A model generated the notes under the pieces. The model did not search any database. It saw only the letters and a list, made by a program, of their open reading frames with translations, and was not told the DNA's origin. Positions 1-8,745 of a stretch of 64,000 bases of DNA are shown in pieces. Made by a program: the position numbers and the translations under genes. The stretch's first letter is position 1; each line of letters starts with the position of its first letter. Source of the DNA: Legionella clemsonensis (GTDB lineage: Bacteria > Pseudomonadota > Gammaproteobacteria > Legionellales > Legionellaceae); contig NZ_CP016397.1 of assembly GCF_002240035.1 (NCBI RefSeq), forward strand, positions 1,700,501 through 1,764,500, read 5' to 3'.

Positions 1-11
1 AAAGATTCAAT

Positions 12-977
12 ATGCCACAAAAAACCCTGATAAAAGCATCCGAAGTTACTACAGAAAGCAGATTATTTTCATCAAACCCCGATCCTTATTTATTACAACA
101 GCAAGAATTTACGGGTGGCGGAAAGGAGCTCGGCAAAGGCAGTTATGCTCGGGTTGTCGAAGTTGTTTTTCGCGGTAAAAAGGCTGCCCTTAAAATTTTG
201 GAAGATGAAAAAACAGGGACAAATGAAAAAGAAATCATGTGCTACCTGGCCGAATTTCACAATACTTGTATTGTACAATTTTTTGGCTACATGCTCTGCG
301 ATGGCTATTATCTTATTGCTATGGAGCACATGGCTAAGGGCTCTATAAGAAATAGAATAGAAGCCAGCAAGGAGCCTTTACCCTGGTCGCTAAGGCTTCA
401 ATGGATAAAACAAATTACGAAAGGCTTAGCATTCTTGCATGAAAATTTAATTGTTCATCGTGACATTAAAGGCGCTAATATCCTTATAGATGAGCATTCA
501 AACGCTAAAATAGCTGATTTTGGTAGTGCTGTAAAAATAGGAGATAAGCCTTTAGAAGATATAGCTGGCACTCTATGCTGGATGGCCCCGGAAATTTTTC
601 TTCAAGAACCCTATGATAAAGAAGTAGACATCTACAGTCTAGCTGTCACTTTTTGGGAAATTGTTAGCTGGAAAATGCCTGATATTGAAGAGATCGTTAA
701 TGCTAAAAACCTGGATACTAATTCAAGTAAAACAAGTGCTGAAGATACGAATGCTATCGAAGATATTTTTACCCCTTCAGATACCCTACTTCCCTTTTAT
801 AAAGCAATTCTTTCGGGCAAAAGATTACCCTTACCACACAATACACCACCTAAAATAGCTAAATACATCACTTGGGGATGGATGGGCAGATCTGACGAAA
901 GACCCACCGCAGGTCAATTATTGTCTAAACTTGAAACCCACTATGAGGAAATCCTACACGCTTCTCAGCCAAAATAA
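12..977 (+). CDS. Eukaryotic-like Ser/Thr protein kinase, candidate effector
   Basis: A single compact protein kinase domain fills nearly all 321 residues. Visible motifs in order: Gly-rich loop GKGSYARV (41-48), catalytic Lys in AALK (K61), catalytic loop HRDIKGAN (149-156), DFG (169-171), APE (192-194) and the helix F motif DIYSLAV. All key catalytic residues are present, so it should be active. The HRDIKGAN loop and the GTLCWMAPE activation segment resemble eukaryotic MAP3K or tyrosine-kinase-like kinases more than bacterial PknB kinases. There is no signal peptide, membrane segment or sensor domain, which fits a translocated kinase of the Legionella LegK type rather than a bacterial receptor kinase. 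Secretion is inferred. The gene stands alone; the next gene is convergent. The upstream region lies outside the window. Confidence 0.85.
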   Translation: MPQKTLIKASEVTTESRLFSSNPDPYLLQQQEFTGGGKELGKGSYARVVEVVFRGKKAALKILEDEKTGTNEKEIMCYLAEFHNTCIVQFFGYMLCDGYYLIAMEHMAKGSIRNRIEASKEPLPWSLRLQWIKQITKGLAFLHENLIVHRDIKGANILIDEHSNAKIADFGSAVKIGDKPLEDIAGTLCWMAPEIFLQEPYDKEVDIYSLAVTFWEIVSWKMPDIEEIVNAKNLDTNSSKTSAEDTNAIEDIFTPSDTLLPFYKAILSGKRLPLPHNTPPKIAKYITWGWMGRSDERPTAGQLLSKLETHYEEILHASQPK

Positions 978-1039
978 AAAAGCACGTCTTCATAAGGAGA
1001 GCTACGGTGATGAACATGCCGTGGCACCCTCTCAATTTA

Positions 1040-1912
1040 TTAACCTTTTTGATTAAACAGTGCTTTAAGAACACTGTCACTGAAAAACATGTCATAATGT
1101 TCGTCTTCTCCAGCAGGAGTATTAATTGCTTCAGCAGGGGCTGATAAGGCCTCTTCCAGGCTAATAATTTTATAACCGTTTTGTCGATACAGATCGATAA
1201 TATCTCCTAAACAATGGCTATTTAATAAATTAGCGTGTATCAATAATATTTGTTTTACCGGTTTCCCTGGATTTAATTTTTCTGCCTTTTTTTCTGCCTT
1301 TAAGGTTTGATTCCAAATAAAATCCAGATATCGCTTTTTAAGTTGCGGTAGATTTTTTTCTCTTTGACGATAAGGAATGGCAAAAAGTTGCTGATTAAAC
1401 ACAAAATCCTTACTGTCCACGGTGACCGGAGCAACAGTATAATGGTGAGCCGCCAAATAATCATAAACTGCCTGCTTTTTCTGCCCAGAACTTTCGGCCA
1501 AATAGGGATAACGGAAATATTTATGTTTAGGGAATAAGGGCGTTAAAACTTTATCAGCCCTATCCACATCATCTATATATTTTTCTGCTGTAATACTGTT
1601 TAAACTTTTATGGGAATAGGTATGATTTCCCAACGTGAAACCTGCTTGACGAAATTGTTCTAACAGCTCCCATTGCCCCTTCTCTATAGAGCCTGCAATC
1701 ACAAATCCTGTTGCAGGGACTTTTTTGTCAATTAAAGTCTGCAAAATTTTTAAAATACGCTCTCTCTCACGCTCTAATTTTGCCGGATTATTATTACTAG
1801 AACCCACAAAGGGCAGATCGTCAATGGTAATTGCAATTTCTCGCTCTTGAGCAAAGGCCAAGCTATTGATTACACATCCTAATGCCAAATAAAGCATCGT
1901 TTTTTTAACCAT
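1040..1912 (-). CDS. Secreted polysaccharide deacetylase family protein
   Basis: This 290-residue protein starts with a signal peptide (MVKKTMLYLALGCVINSLAFAQE, cleaved near residue 21), so it acts in the periplasm or outside. The NodB-type carbohydrate esterase 4 fold is shown by ITIDDLP (metal-binding Asp pair, about residues 28-34), GFVIAG, and the HTYSH motif that supplies two metal-binding His. FRYPYLAE is the motif 3 equivalent. The substrate cannot be read from the sequence; family members remove N-acetyl groups from peptidoglycan, chitin or other polysaccharides. It is convergent with the upstream kinase gene and stands alone. All catalytic motifs appear intact. Confidence 0.85.
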   Translation of the reverse strand: MVKKTMLYLALGCVINSLAFAQEREIAITIDDLPFVGSSNNNPAKLERERERILKILQTLIDKKVPATGFVIAGSIEKGQWELLEQFRQAGFTLGNHTYSHKSLNSITAEKYIDDVDRADKVLTPLFPKHKYFRYPYLAESSGQKKQAVYDYLAAHHYTVAPVTVDSKDFVFNQQLFAIPYRQREKNLPQLKKRYLDFIWNQTLKAEKKAEKLNPGKPVKQILLIHANLLNSHCLGDIIDLYRQNGYKIISLEEALSAPAEAINTPAGEDEHYDMFFSDSVLKALFNQKG

Positions 1913-2033
1913 GTTGACTATCCCTCACTTGATAATCTGCAGTGCTATTTCTTTTGCAAACTTTATACCAAAAAGAGATGCCTTTGATTAAACTCGTTGA
2001 ATGTATGCGCAAGTAAACGTTAAGCTTAATATA

Positions 2034-3215
2034 TTACCCTTTATCCTTCATCCCAAATTCCAACCACTGTAACTTCCATAATTCAAAGAGAAAAAATATA
2101 TCAGCCTCTTTTTGTAAAAATGGTTGTAATTTTTCAGTTACTATATGACGACAGTTTGCTATTAATTTAATCAAAGCAGTAGAAACACCTTCGACATTCC
2201 ATTCATAACCATTTATAAATAAGAGCATGGATTTTTCCTCACCCTGGTAAGCAAATCTGCACAAAGGATTACGAAGTATTCTCTGACTTGTCTTTAATTC
2301 TTGCAGAAACTCATCAATGCTCACCTCTTCTGAAAGAGGATCAGGTAATAATTCTTCAGCATGCTGGTCTAATTTAGTTGCAAAACATCCGAACCATAAT
2401 TTAAGTTGGGATTCATTTGCCAGCAGTTGTTGCATTAATTCTTTAGCATTTCTCCACGCTGTTGGTGGTAATTCCGAGGTTGCATTGATGGTCGTCCAGT
2501 CTGGATCTTGATATAAACTCTCAGCCTGCTTTTTTTCAGCAAGATACTCGCCAAAGCTATCCCACAACTCCTGACTTTGATAACTGCGATAGCCAAATGA
2601 ATAGGTAATGCATTCCTCAGATAGAGCTACACCATAATGTCCAATATGAGAAGGCAAATATAACATATCACCCTCTTCCAAAAGATACTCTTCTTCTGTT
2701 TGAAAATTCTCCATAATCCTTAATTCAACATCGGGTAATCGATTATTTTTATGACAATTTTTCGTCGTTAATGACCATTTTCGCCTTCCTTGTGCCTGAT
2801 ATAAAAATACGTCGTAATTATCATAGTGAGGGCCGACGCTGCCCTGATTTACTGCATAACTAATCATGACATCATCAACGCGCCATTGAGGTATAAAATC
2901 AAAATAATTAAGCATGAGCGCAACTTCAGGGATAAAACGATCGACCGCTTGCACCAGCAAAGTCCAATGTGTTTTAGGTAATGTTTTAAAATCCTTCATA
3001 GAGAAAGGGCCACGCTTGAGATGCCAGTAAGGCGCCTTCCCAGGCGTTTCAATCACCATACGACTTTCTACCTCTTCTTCCAAAGCCAAACCAGCCAGCT
3101 CATCCGGAGTTAAGGGATTTTTAAATAGGGGCAAAGCCTTACGAATAACTAACGGTTTTTTTTGCCAATATTCACTAAGAAACGTTTTAACGCTTAAGTT
3201 GTTGAAATTAACCAT
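2034..3215 (-). CDS. roxA: Ribosomal protein uL16 3-hydroxylase (YcfD/RoxA family JmjC-type oxygenase)
   Basis: The 393-residue product matches the YcfD/RoxA family in length and layout: an N-terminal JmjC/cupin catalytic domain followed by a helical dimerisation and winged-helix part. The Fe(II)-binding HxD is visible in GPHYDNYDVFLYQ (about residues 130-142), followed by GRRKW for 2-oxoglutarate binding and a distal His in LPSHIGHYG. The start WQKKPLVIRKALP is typical of the family. E. coli YcfD hydroxylates an Arg of ribosomal protein L16 using O2 and 2-oxoglutarate in the cytoplasm; the same role is inferred here. It is a single gene, divergent from the secreted protein gene at 3303. Confidence 0.88.
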   Translation of the reverse strand: MVNFNNLSVKTFLSEYWQKKPLVIRKALPLFKNPLTPDELAGLALEEEVESRMVIETPGKAPYWHLKRGPFSMKDFKTLPKTHWTLLVQAVDRFIPEVALMLNYFDFIPQWRVDDVMISYAVNQGSVGPHYDNYDVFLYQAQGRRKWSLTTKNCHKNNRLPDVELRIMENFQTEEEYLLEEGDMLYLPSHIGHYGVALSEECITYSFGYRSYQSQELWDSFGEYLAEKKQAESLYQDPDWTTINATSELPPTAWRNAKELMQQLLANESQLKLWFGCFATKLDQHAEELLPDPLSEEVSIDEFLQELKTSQRILRNPLCRFAYQGEEKSMLLFINGYEWNVEGVSTALIKLIANCRHIVTEKLQPFLQKEADIFFLFELWKLQWLEFGMKDKG

Positions 3216-3302
3216 AGTACTACTCTTTGTTTAATGAATTTTTTTAATCTATTATTTTCATAGTTATGGAAATAACAGATCTTAAAAATAAGGACCCCTG
3301 GT

Positions 3303-4187
3303 ATGGATAGAAAATTAGGATTCCTATTCCTTTTTCTCTTATTATTTTCTGTCGCAAGTTTTGCAGAGAGTAATTCATTGTGTCAACGCAATGAACAAAT
3401 TCTCTTCAGTTGTCCTACAAAAAATGAGAAAATTATTTCTCTTTGTGCGTCCGAAAACTTATCAGCGACTACTGGATACCTCCAATATCGATTTGGGAAA
3501 AAAAATAATATTGAATTGTATTATCCAGAGCGTGAAATTCCACCTGGTAAAGCGTTTACTGGCCGCTCCCAAATGTTTAGCGGAGGTGGTGGCATTTATT
3601 TACGGTTTAGCAAAAATAATTATGATTACATTATCTATAGTGGCATTGGTAAAGGTTGGGAAATTAATGGCCTTATTTTATTGAAAAATTTAACGTTTTT
3701 ATCCTACTTTCCCTGTACCATGCACCCCATTTCTCAAATAAGCCCAGAACAACTGACTACCTTGAATATACCCATGGATCCCGCTAATAAAGAATTTTTC
3801 CCTGGAGATATACCTCAAAATAAAACAGAGACACTCAGACGATTTGATTTATCTTCTGAGGAATTAAAAAAAATTCAGACTTGTTATGAAAATGCAGTCA
3901 CGACAGTAGCAATGAAAGCCTGTGCCCAGAGTGAATATGTATTTTATAATAATTTACTCAATAGGCGTTACAACACACTGCTCAACCTTTTATCTCAAAC
4001 TAATCAGAATCTATTAATCACCACTCAAAAAGCCTGGTTAGATTACCGCAAAAAAGAATGTGACTTTGAGGGATTGCAAAACGAAGGCGGCACCTTAGAA
4101 TCGCTTTCCGTTATTGAATGTTATACCAAACACAATAAAGAGCGGATAAGCGAACTTAATGAATTTATTAAAATTTACCAAAATTAA
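3303..4187 (+). CDS. Secreted protein with C-terminal LprI/DUF1311-like domain
   Basis: A strong signal peptide (hydrophobic stretch FLFLFLLLFSVASFA, cleavage near residue 21) marks this 294-residue protein as exported. The last 100 residues or so look like the LprI-like lysozyme-inhibitor domain (DUF1311): four Cys spaced as CYENA...MKACAQSEY...RKKECDFEG...VIECYTKHN, with the typical WLDYRKKEC segment. The N-terminal part (about 25-185) has three more Cys and Gly-rich stretches (MFSGGGGIYLRF) and resembles nothing I recognise. Some members of the family inhibit lysozyme, so envelope protection is possible but unproven. It precedes the exopolysaccharide-like operon by 58 bp and could be co-transcribed with it. 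Confidence 0.7.
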   Translation: MDRKLGFLFLFLLLFSVASFAESNSLCQRNEQILFSCPTKNEKIISLCASENLSATTGYLQYRFGKKNNIELYYPEREIPPGKAFTGRSQMFSGGGGIYLRFSKNNYDYIIYSGIGKGWEINGLILLKNLTFLSYFPCTMHPISQISPEQLTTLNIPMDPANKEFFPGDIPQNKTETLRRFDLSSEELKKIQTCYENAVTTVAMKACAQSEYVFYNNLLNRRYNTLLNLLSQTNQNLLITTQKAWLDYRKKECDFEGLQNEGGTLESLSVIECYTKHNKERISELNEFIKIYQN

Positions 4188-4245
4188 ATCTGGCGACTAT
4201 ATTAGGTATATATAGCTAAAAATAATAACTAGTAAGACAATACCA

Positions 4246-5631
4246 ATGGATGATCAAATTGTATGGATTATAGGAAGTCCTAAAGAGCTGGATCTCCCTT
4301 GTCCGGTTCGATGGGTCTCTTCAGACAAAGAGCTTCCTGAAAAAGCATGTTTTGCACTAGCCCTGGATTTAAACCTTGGGCACAACTATTTTGAGCTATT
4401 AGCAATCCTAAGACAGCGCAAGCCCTATCGCTTCACCCCAATTTTTTATTTAGGCCAACTAGAGGAAGATGATGCGGGCATTTTTGATGGCCAATTAGGA
4501 AAAGATTCACCAGGTATTGCACTAGCCATTCACGAACGTCTATCCTTAATTCCGCTTACAGGTTTACTGGAAGATCAGGAACTATTTTTATTAAGTTATT
4601 TATTTACACGCTCCAATCTGGTGATTCACGGCTATTTAACACCTCATTCTGCAAAAGGCATTTACTTTCCTTTGCTTCAAGTACTGTTTGGGGAGAGCAA
4701 CAGTTTCGATGAATGGAGTTTTCTACAAAATCTGGTATCAAGGGATTTGCTTTCCCAGGAAAAGCTGGTTGATGAAATTCAAACCTGCCCCTCTTGCCAT
4801 TCGGGCCTTTTGAACTATAAAAATGCTTGCCCGAACTGCCACAGCATTAATATACAAGTCCAGCAATTTATTCATTGTTTCAGTTGTGGCAACATTGAAC
4901 CCTCAAGCGAGTTTTTAAGGCAAGAGCGTTTAATTTGCCCGCGATGCAATGCGAAGCTAAGACATATTGGGATGGATTATGATAAACCGCTTGAAGACAA
5001 GTTATGCAATCAATGTGGTTTTTATTTTCTTGACGCTGAAATTATTATAATTTGTATAAATTGTTCAAAAAATACCAGACCAGAAAATCTGGTTAGCCGT
5101 CGACTGTATACTTATAAACTTACAAAGCATGGGGAATTTTTAGCACGCGGTATCGAGAAAAAATTACAAACCCGCTTTAGTAACTTTTTTGAATTCATTG
5201 AGTTTGACATATTTTTTGCCATTATTAAATGGCAACTTAAATTGACAATGCGTTACAAAAACTTGCATTTTAGTGTCCTTGCTTTAAAAATTGTGAATGA
5301 AGAAGAGCTACTTGATGAACTGGGTCTTTTTCATACTGAAAAAGTATTGACTGAATTTTATGAGCGCTTGCGCTATGTTTTCAGAGATAGCGATCTGGCC
5401 TCACACGGCGAGAATTTTGTGCTCTTTTTTCTTCCTATGACCGATGATGAGGGATGCGAAGTTTTACTAAAAAGAATTCAAGCGTTTAGTGAGGAGCAAC
5501 AACTTAATAAGAGCGAAAAAAAGTTAATTGTGCATATGGGTTTTATAACTTCCGGGGAAATTAATAAATCAAAGCAAGATGCTGAATATATGATTGCAAA
5601 TTTACATTCAAGGATTGATAGGTATGAATGA
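4246..5631 (+). CDS. TackOD1-type zinc-ribbon protein with degenerate GGDEF-like C-terminus
   Basis: This is a 461-residue cytoplasmic protein. The middle (about 178-300) contains repeated CxxC pairs (CPSC, CPNC, CFSC, CPRC, CNQC, CINC) like the TackOD1 zinc-ribbon output domain, ending in the characteristic YTYKLTKHGEFLARG. The last 130 residues have the pattern of a diguanylate cyclase domain (RYVFRDSDLASHGENFVLFF), but the GGDEF signature reads HGENF, so cyclase activity is unlikely. It is the first gene of an operon: its stop overlaps the glycosyltransferase start (ATGAATGA at 5624-5631). By position it is probably a regulator or sensor of the polysaccharide synthase; that role is inferred. 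The N-terminal 170 residues are receiver-like in size but lack a clear motif. Confidence 0.72.
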   Translation: MDDQIVWIIGSPKELDLPCPVRWVSSDKELPEKACFALALDLNLGHNYFELLAILRQRKPYRFTPIFYLGQLEEDDAGIFDGQLGKDSPGIALAIHERLSLIPLTGLLEDQELFLLSYLFTRSNLVIHGYLTPHSAKGIYFPLLQVLFGESNSFDEWSFLQNLVSRDLLSQEKLVDEIQTCPSCHSGLLNYKNACPNCHSINIQVQQFIHCFSCGNIEPSSEFLRQERLICPRCNAKLRHIGMDYDKPLEDKLCNQCGFYFLDAEIIIICINCSKNTRPENLVSRRLYTYKLTKHGEFLARGIEKKLQTRFSNFFEFIEFDIFFAIIKWQLKLTMRYKNLHFSVLALKIVNEEELLDELGLFHTEKVLTEFYERLRYVFRDSDLASHGENFVLFFLPMTDDEGCEVLLKRIQAFSEEQQLNKSEKKLIVHMGFITSGEINKSKQDAEYMIANLHSRIDRYE

Positions 5632-6952
5632 CTTTTTTTATCCAGTCTATGTTTATTTGATCACGATATTTAAGACAGATAATCTATGGTTTTTTGTTAC
5701 ATTTTTTTTCCCCTTTGTAATTTTATTAGAATTGCCTTTCTATACTATTACCCTTCTCTATGTCATTAAAGGTTGGTTACGCATACATTTTGAAAAAGAA
5801 ATACCTTCTGCCTCCTATCCTCTCGTTAGTGTGGTCATAACTGCTTACAGCGAAAGTAAGGAAGAGCTTGAAATTTCCTTGCGTTCAGTTGTAGAACAAC
5901 TATATCCAGGAAAAATAGAGCTCTTGTTTGTTATTGATGATGCAATAAGAAATTATAAAACTGTCTTGAGCATGAAACAATTAGCCTGCAAGTATAAAGA
6001 TACTAAAAATTGTTTAATCCGCATTATTGAAAAAAAGACGCGTGGTGGCCATGCAAGTTCGATGAATCTGGGCTTAAAAATGGCGCGTGGAGAGATTTTA
6101 GTGATGATAGATGCAGATACCTCCATTGATAATTTAAGTATTCGAAAAATTGTTAAACATTTTATTGATCCTAACGTTGTTGCTGTTTCTGGTGCTATTC
6201 GCGTTAGAAACTGGTATGAGAATTTTTTAACCAAATTGCAAGCACTGGAATATATGCTGGGTATTCAGCTTGGCCGTTTTGGTTTAACGGAAATCAATAT
6301 CACTAATAACATTTCCGGCGCATTTGGAATTTTCCGAACTAGTTTTTTACGACAAATGGGTGGTTGGATGAGCGGTACAGCAGAAGATTTAGATCTAACT
6401 TTGCGAATTCATGCCTATTGTCGACGTTACCCCCAATTTAAAATCGTTAATGAACCTGAAGCAGTGGCCTGGACAGTTGCTCCCTCAACGCTTAAGCGCC
6501 TTTTAAAACAGCGCATGCGTTGGGACGGCGATTTGTATTATATCTACATCCGCCGTCATTGGCGTATGTTCAGCAGTAAAATCATGGGTGGCAAAAAAGT
6601 ATTTTTATTTAGTTGGTATGCTCTTTATTATCAGTTAATGCTTCCTTTCTTAATTTTGCTTTACTACCTCTATCTTCTCATTCGCTTTGATTTGCCAACA
6701 ATGGCCGCTGTCAGTATTTTGGTTTATAGTTATTATTTTGCAGCCACTTTTTTTCTATATATTATTTTCTTACTACTAGTATCCGAGAGACCAAAATTAG
6801 ACTTGAAATTAATAGGATGGATTGTAGTCACCCCTATCTATCAACAATTTATTCGCACCATGACAGCGCTATTTATAATGAATGAAATACTATTTAAGGG
6901 GCATCAGGATACGACGATGGCACCTTGGTGGGTAATCAGGAAGAGCAAATAA
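5624..6952 (+). CDS. Membrane-embedded family 2 glycosyltransferase (polysaccharide synthase)
   Basis: From the ATG at 5624 the protein has 442 residues. This start is preferred over a TTG at 5594 because it has an upstream AAGGA and overlaps the previous stop codon. Processive GT2 motifs are intact: DAD (163-165), ED in GTAEDLDLTLR (254-255) and QRMRW (296-300), as in cellulose, hyaluronan, PNAG and Alg8-type synthases. Hydrophobic segments lie at about 13-50 and 320-425, placing the catalytic domain in the cytoplasm with a translocating membrane part. There is no PilZ domain. The next gene, an HlyD-type protein, starts in its stop codon (TAATG), so the two are translationally coupled. The polymer cannot be predicted. 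Confidence 0.85.
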   Translation: MNDFFYPVYVYLITIFKTDNLWFFVTFFFPFVILLELPFYTITLLYVIKGWLRIHFEKEIPSASYPLVSVVITAYSESKEELEISLRSVVEQLYPGKIELLFVIDDAIRNYKTVLSMKQLACKYKDTKNCLIRIIEKKTRGGHASSMNLGLKMARGEILVMIDADTSIDNLSIRKIVKHFIDPNVVAVSGAIRVRNWYENFLTKLQALEYMLGIQLGRFGLTEINITNNISGAFGIFRTSFLRQMGGWMSGTAEDLDLTLRIHAYCRRYPQFKIVNEPEAVAWTVAPSTLKRLLKQRMRWDGDLYYIYIRRHWRMFSSKIMGGKKVFLFSWYALYYQLMLPFLILLYYLYLLIRFDLPTMAAVSILVYSYYFAATFFLYIIFLLLVSERPKLDLKLIGWIVVTPIYQQFIRTMTALFIMNEILFKGHQDTTMAPWWVIRKSK

Positions 6953-7980
6953 TGGCCATTAAATTTAAAAAAATTACCGGCGAGCATTTAGCCACTAATT
7001 ACGGCAGCGGCAAACGTACTCCCCCTAAATTACGATGGTTTTTATTGGTTCTCTTAATCAGCTTGCCATTAATTTTTTTAATCGCAAAACTGGCTACAGA
7101 ATACCTATTCGTCCATTTTTCTGGCTTGGTCATCTTTGATACTTTCACAATTCGCGCCCCTGATTCAGGTTATATCAAATCACTTACAGTACGAACGGGA
7201 CAACAAGTTCATCCTGGTGATGTTTTACTCCGCTTTGAGTCACCCACTCTTGAAGTAAAATTAAAGTATTTGCAGCAAGAAAAACTTCTTCTCGAAAACT
7301 TGATTCAGCAATTTAGTCTAGAGAATTACAAGCCTTTCGAAACAATGCTGAATATAGCCTCCCAGGATATACAGACTAGCAAAGAAGTATATGATCGCTT
7401 TAAAAATTATATGAAAAATGGAGACATGTCAGAATTGCAGCTTGAAGAGGCAAGAAAGAACTACGTGAGCGCCCAACGGGTACATTCGAATTTGCAGAAA
7501 GAAATTATAGACATTAAATTGCGCAACAAAACCACACTTGAAGTGAATTATCAACGTAAATTACGAGAAATAGACAACAAAATCACTCAATTAAACGAAA
7601 AACAAAAATATTTTTTAATTCGTTCAAATAAAGCTGGATCAATCATGCAAATTGATACTTACAACAATGAATTTGTTGCCAGCGGACAACAGCTTTTATC
7701 CATCGTTACGAAAGAAAATTTACGGATTATAGCGTTTATCGAGCCAAAGTACCTGGATAAAATTTATCTGGGTAAAGAAGTTTCCATTACTTTCCCAAAT
7801 GGAGAGTCTATTCCAGGAAAAATCATCAATACACCCAGTTACGCGGAGAAGCTTCCTCTTTCTGAAGTCAATCCTTTAGCCACAAGACAAAATAAGCTAA
7901 TAGCTATTATTTCGCCTCTTACCATAGTTCCAAAGGAATATCAGGTATTTGGCATCCCCGTTAAAGTCAGTTTAAAGTAA
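6952..7980 (+). CDS. HlyD-type periplasmic adaptor (membrane fusion) protein
   Basis: The ATG at 6952 overlaps the previous stop by one base and is preceded by AGGAAGAG; a TTG 27 bases upstream is in frame but less likely. The 342-residue protein has one N-terminal membrane segment (about 23-48), a biotinyl-lipoyl half-motif (FTIRAPDSGYIKSLTVRTGQ), a long helical hairpin (about 90-215), the second lipoyl half (FLIRSNKAGSIMQI) and a beta-barrel region. This is the classic membrane-fusion architecture. Beside a GT2 synthase it recalls Alg8/Alg44 of alginate synthesis, where Alg44 carries a similar periplasmic part fused to PilZ; here PilZ is absent. It probably links the synthase to an exit path across the periplasm. 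Confidence 0.8.
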   Translation: MAIKFKKITGEHLATNYGSGKRTPPKLRWFLLVLLISLPLIFLIAKLATEYLFVHFSGLVIFDTFTIRAPDSGYIKSLTVRTGQQVHPGDVLLRFESPTLEVKLKYLQQEKLLLENLIQQFSLENYKPFETMLNIASQDIQTSKEVYDRFKNYMKNGDMSELQLEEARKNYVSAQRVHSNLQKEIIDIKLRNKTTLEVNYQRKLREIDNKITQLNEKQKYFLIRSNKAGSIMQIDTYNNEFVASGQQLLSIVTKENLRIIAFIEPKYLDKIYLGKEVSITFPNGESIPGKIINTPSYAEKLPLSEVNPLATRQNKLIAIISPLTIVPKEYQVFGIPVKVSLK

Positions 7981-8264
7981 GCATTTATAAAAACAATAAT
8001 TAATCTTTGCCTTTGTGCCAGATCCAGCACATAAGACAGCAATAAAATTTGTCGATGAGGCAATTAACTATTCCAAGCACCTAAATGAATATCTCCGTCC
8101 TATTATGAACTAGATCAATCTTTAAATGACACAATTTATTCAAATCACACTGCACCTTGACCCATATAATTATTCCTGCTACTGAAAAGACGGTTCTAGC
8201 GGTTTATCTCATTAAATTTTTTAATTACCATCAATACGTAATTAGAAGATTAGGTCTATTGCGC

Positions 8265-8295
8265 CGATAGAAATCAATATTATCGATTTCTATCG
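8265..8295. repeat. Perfect 11-bp inverted repeat (hairpin)
   Basis: Arms CGATAGAAATC and GATTTCTATCG are separated by nine bases. It lies about 285 bases after the HlyD-type gene, with only a short T stretch beyond it. It could be a weak terminator for the polysaccharide operon or a protein-binding site. Confidence 0.5.
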
Positions 8296-8684
8296 ACGTT
8301 TTACAAATGAATAGAATCGTATGGAAATGGCTTTAGAAACATCATATTTATATAATTTTCACTCATCTTTAGGATCATAATTAAGTAACTTATTGAACTC
8401 ATCTTTCTTCCATAAAGAATTAATACTTTAACATAAAATTCTTTTAGATCACGATAGAAATTTTCGTGCACACCAAGTGCTAACAAAAGGCTCCCATTTA
8501 TAAGCTAAAAGAAACTGTTGATGATTAAAACTTATAGACATAAACACCAGCTAAATTTCCTTTTTTCTTCACCGATTTTAGGAGTGTTGATAATAACTCG
8601 CACAGCTTCATTTATTCATACTTTTTGTGAGGCAGGCAATTTTTTGTAAGCTTTTTTATATGATGTGATTAACAGCAAACCTTG

Positions 8685-8714
8685 TTGGACATTCATTAAT
8701 GCTTTTGGTAACAT
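8685..8714 (+). promoter_or_regulatory. Candidate sigma-70 promoter of the Fic gene
   Basis: TTGGAC at 8685-8690 and TAACAT at 8709-8714 are separated by 18 bases, 31 bases before the Fic start codon. Both hexamers are near consensus. This is a visual prediction only. Confidence 0.4.
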
Positions 8715-8745
8715 TATGCGCTATTTAATAAATTGGTAAACGACT

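Larger units (their letters stand above)
7981..8745. other. Gene-poor interval with one hairpin
   Basis: No convincing gene lies in these 765 bases. The only structure is a perfect 11-bp inverted repeat (8265-8275 and 8285-8295, arms CGATAGAAATC/GATTTCTATCG, 9-base loop). Short frames occur (for example a frame ending at the TAG near 8112 that reads PDPAHKTAIKFVDEAINY, and a 42-codon frame starting near 8521), but none has a ribosome-binding site or recognisable motif. They may be decayed coding sequence. The right end holds a promoter candidate for the Fic gene. Confidence 0.5.

Noticed and set aside
8301..8486. A 61-codon minus-strand frame in the gap before the Fic gene
   Set aside because: No ribosome-binding site, no motif and AT-driven composition; it is likely chance.
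8521..8649. A 42-codon plus-strand frame starting MIKTYRHKH
   Set aside because: No ribosome-binding site, leader motif or recognisable domain; kept only as a note in the gap entry.
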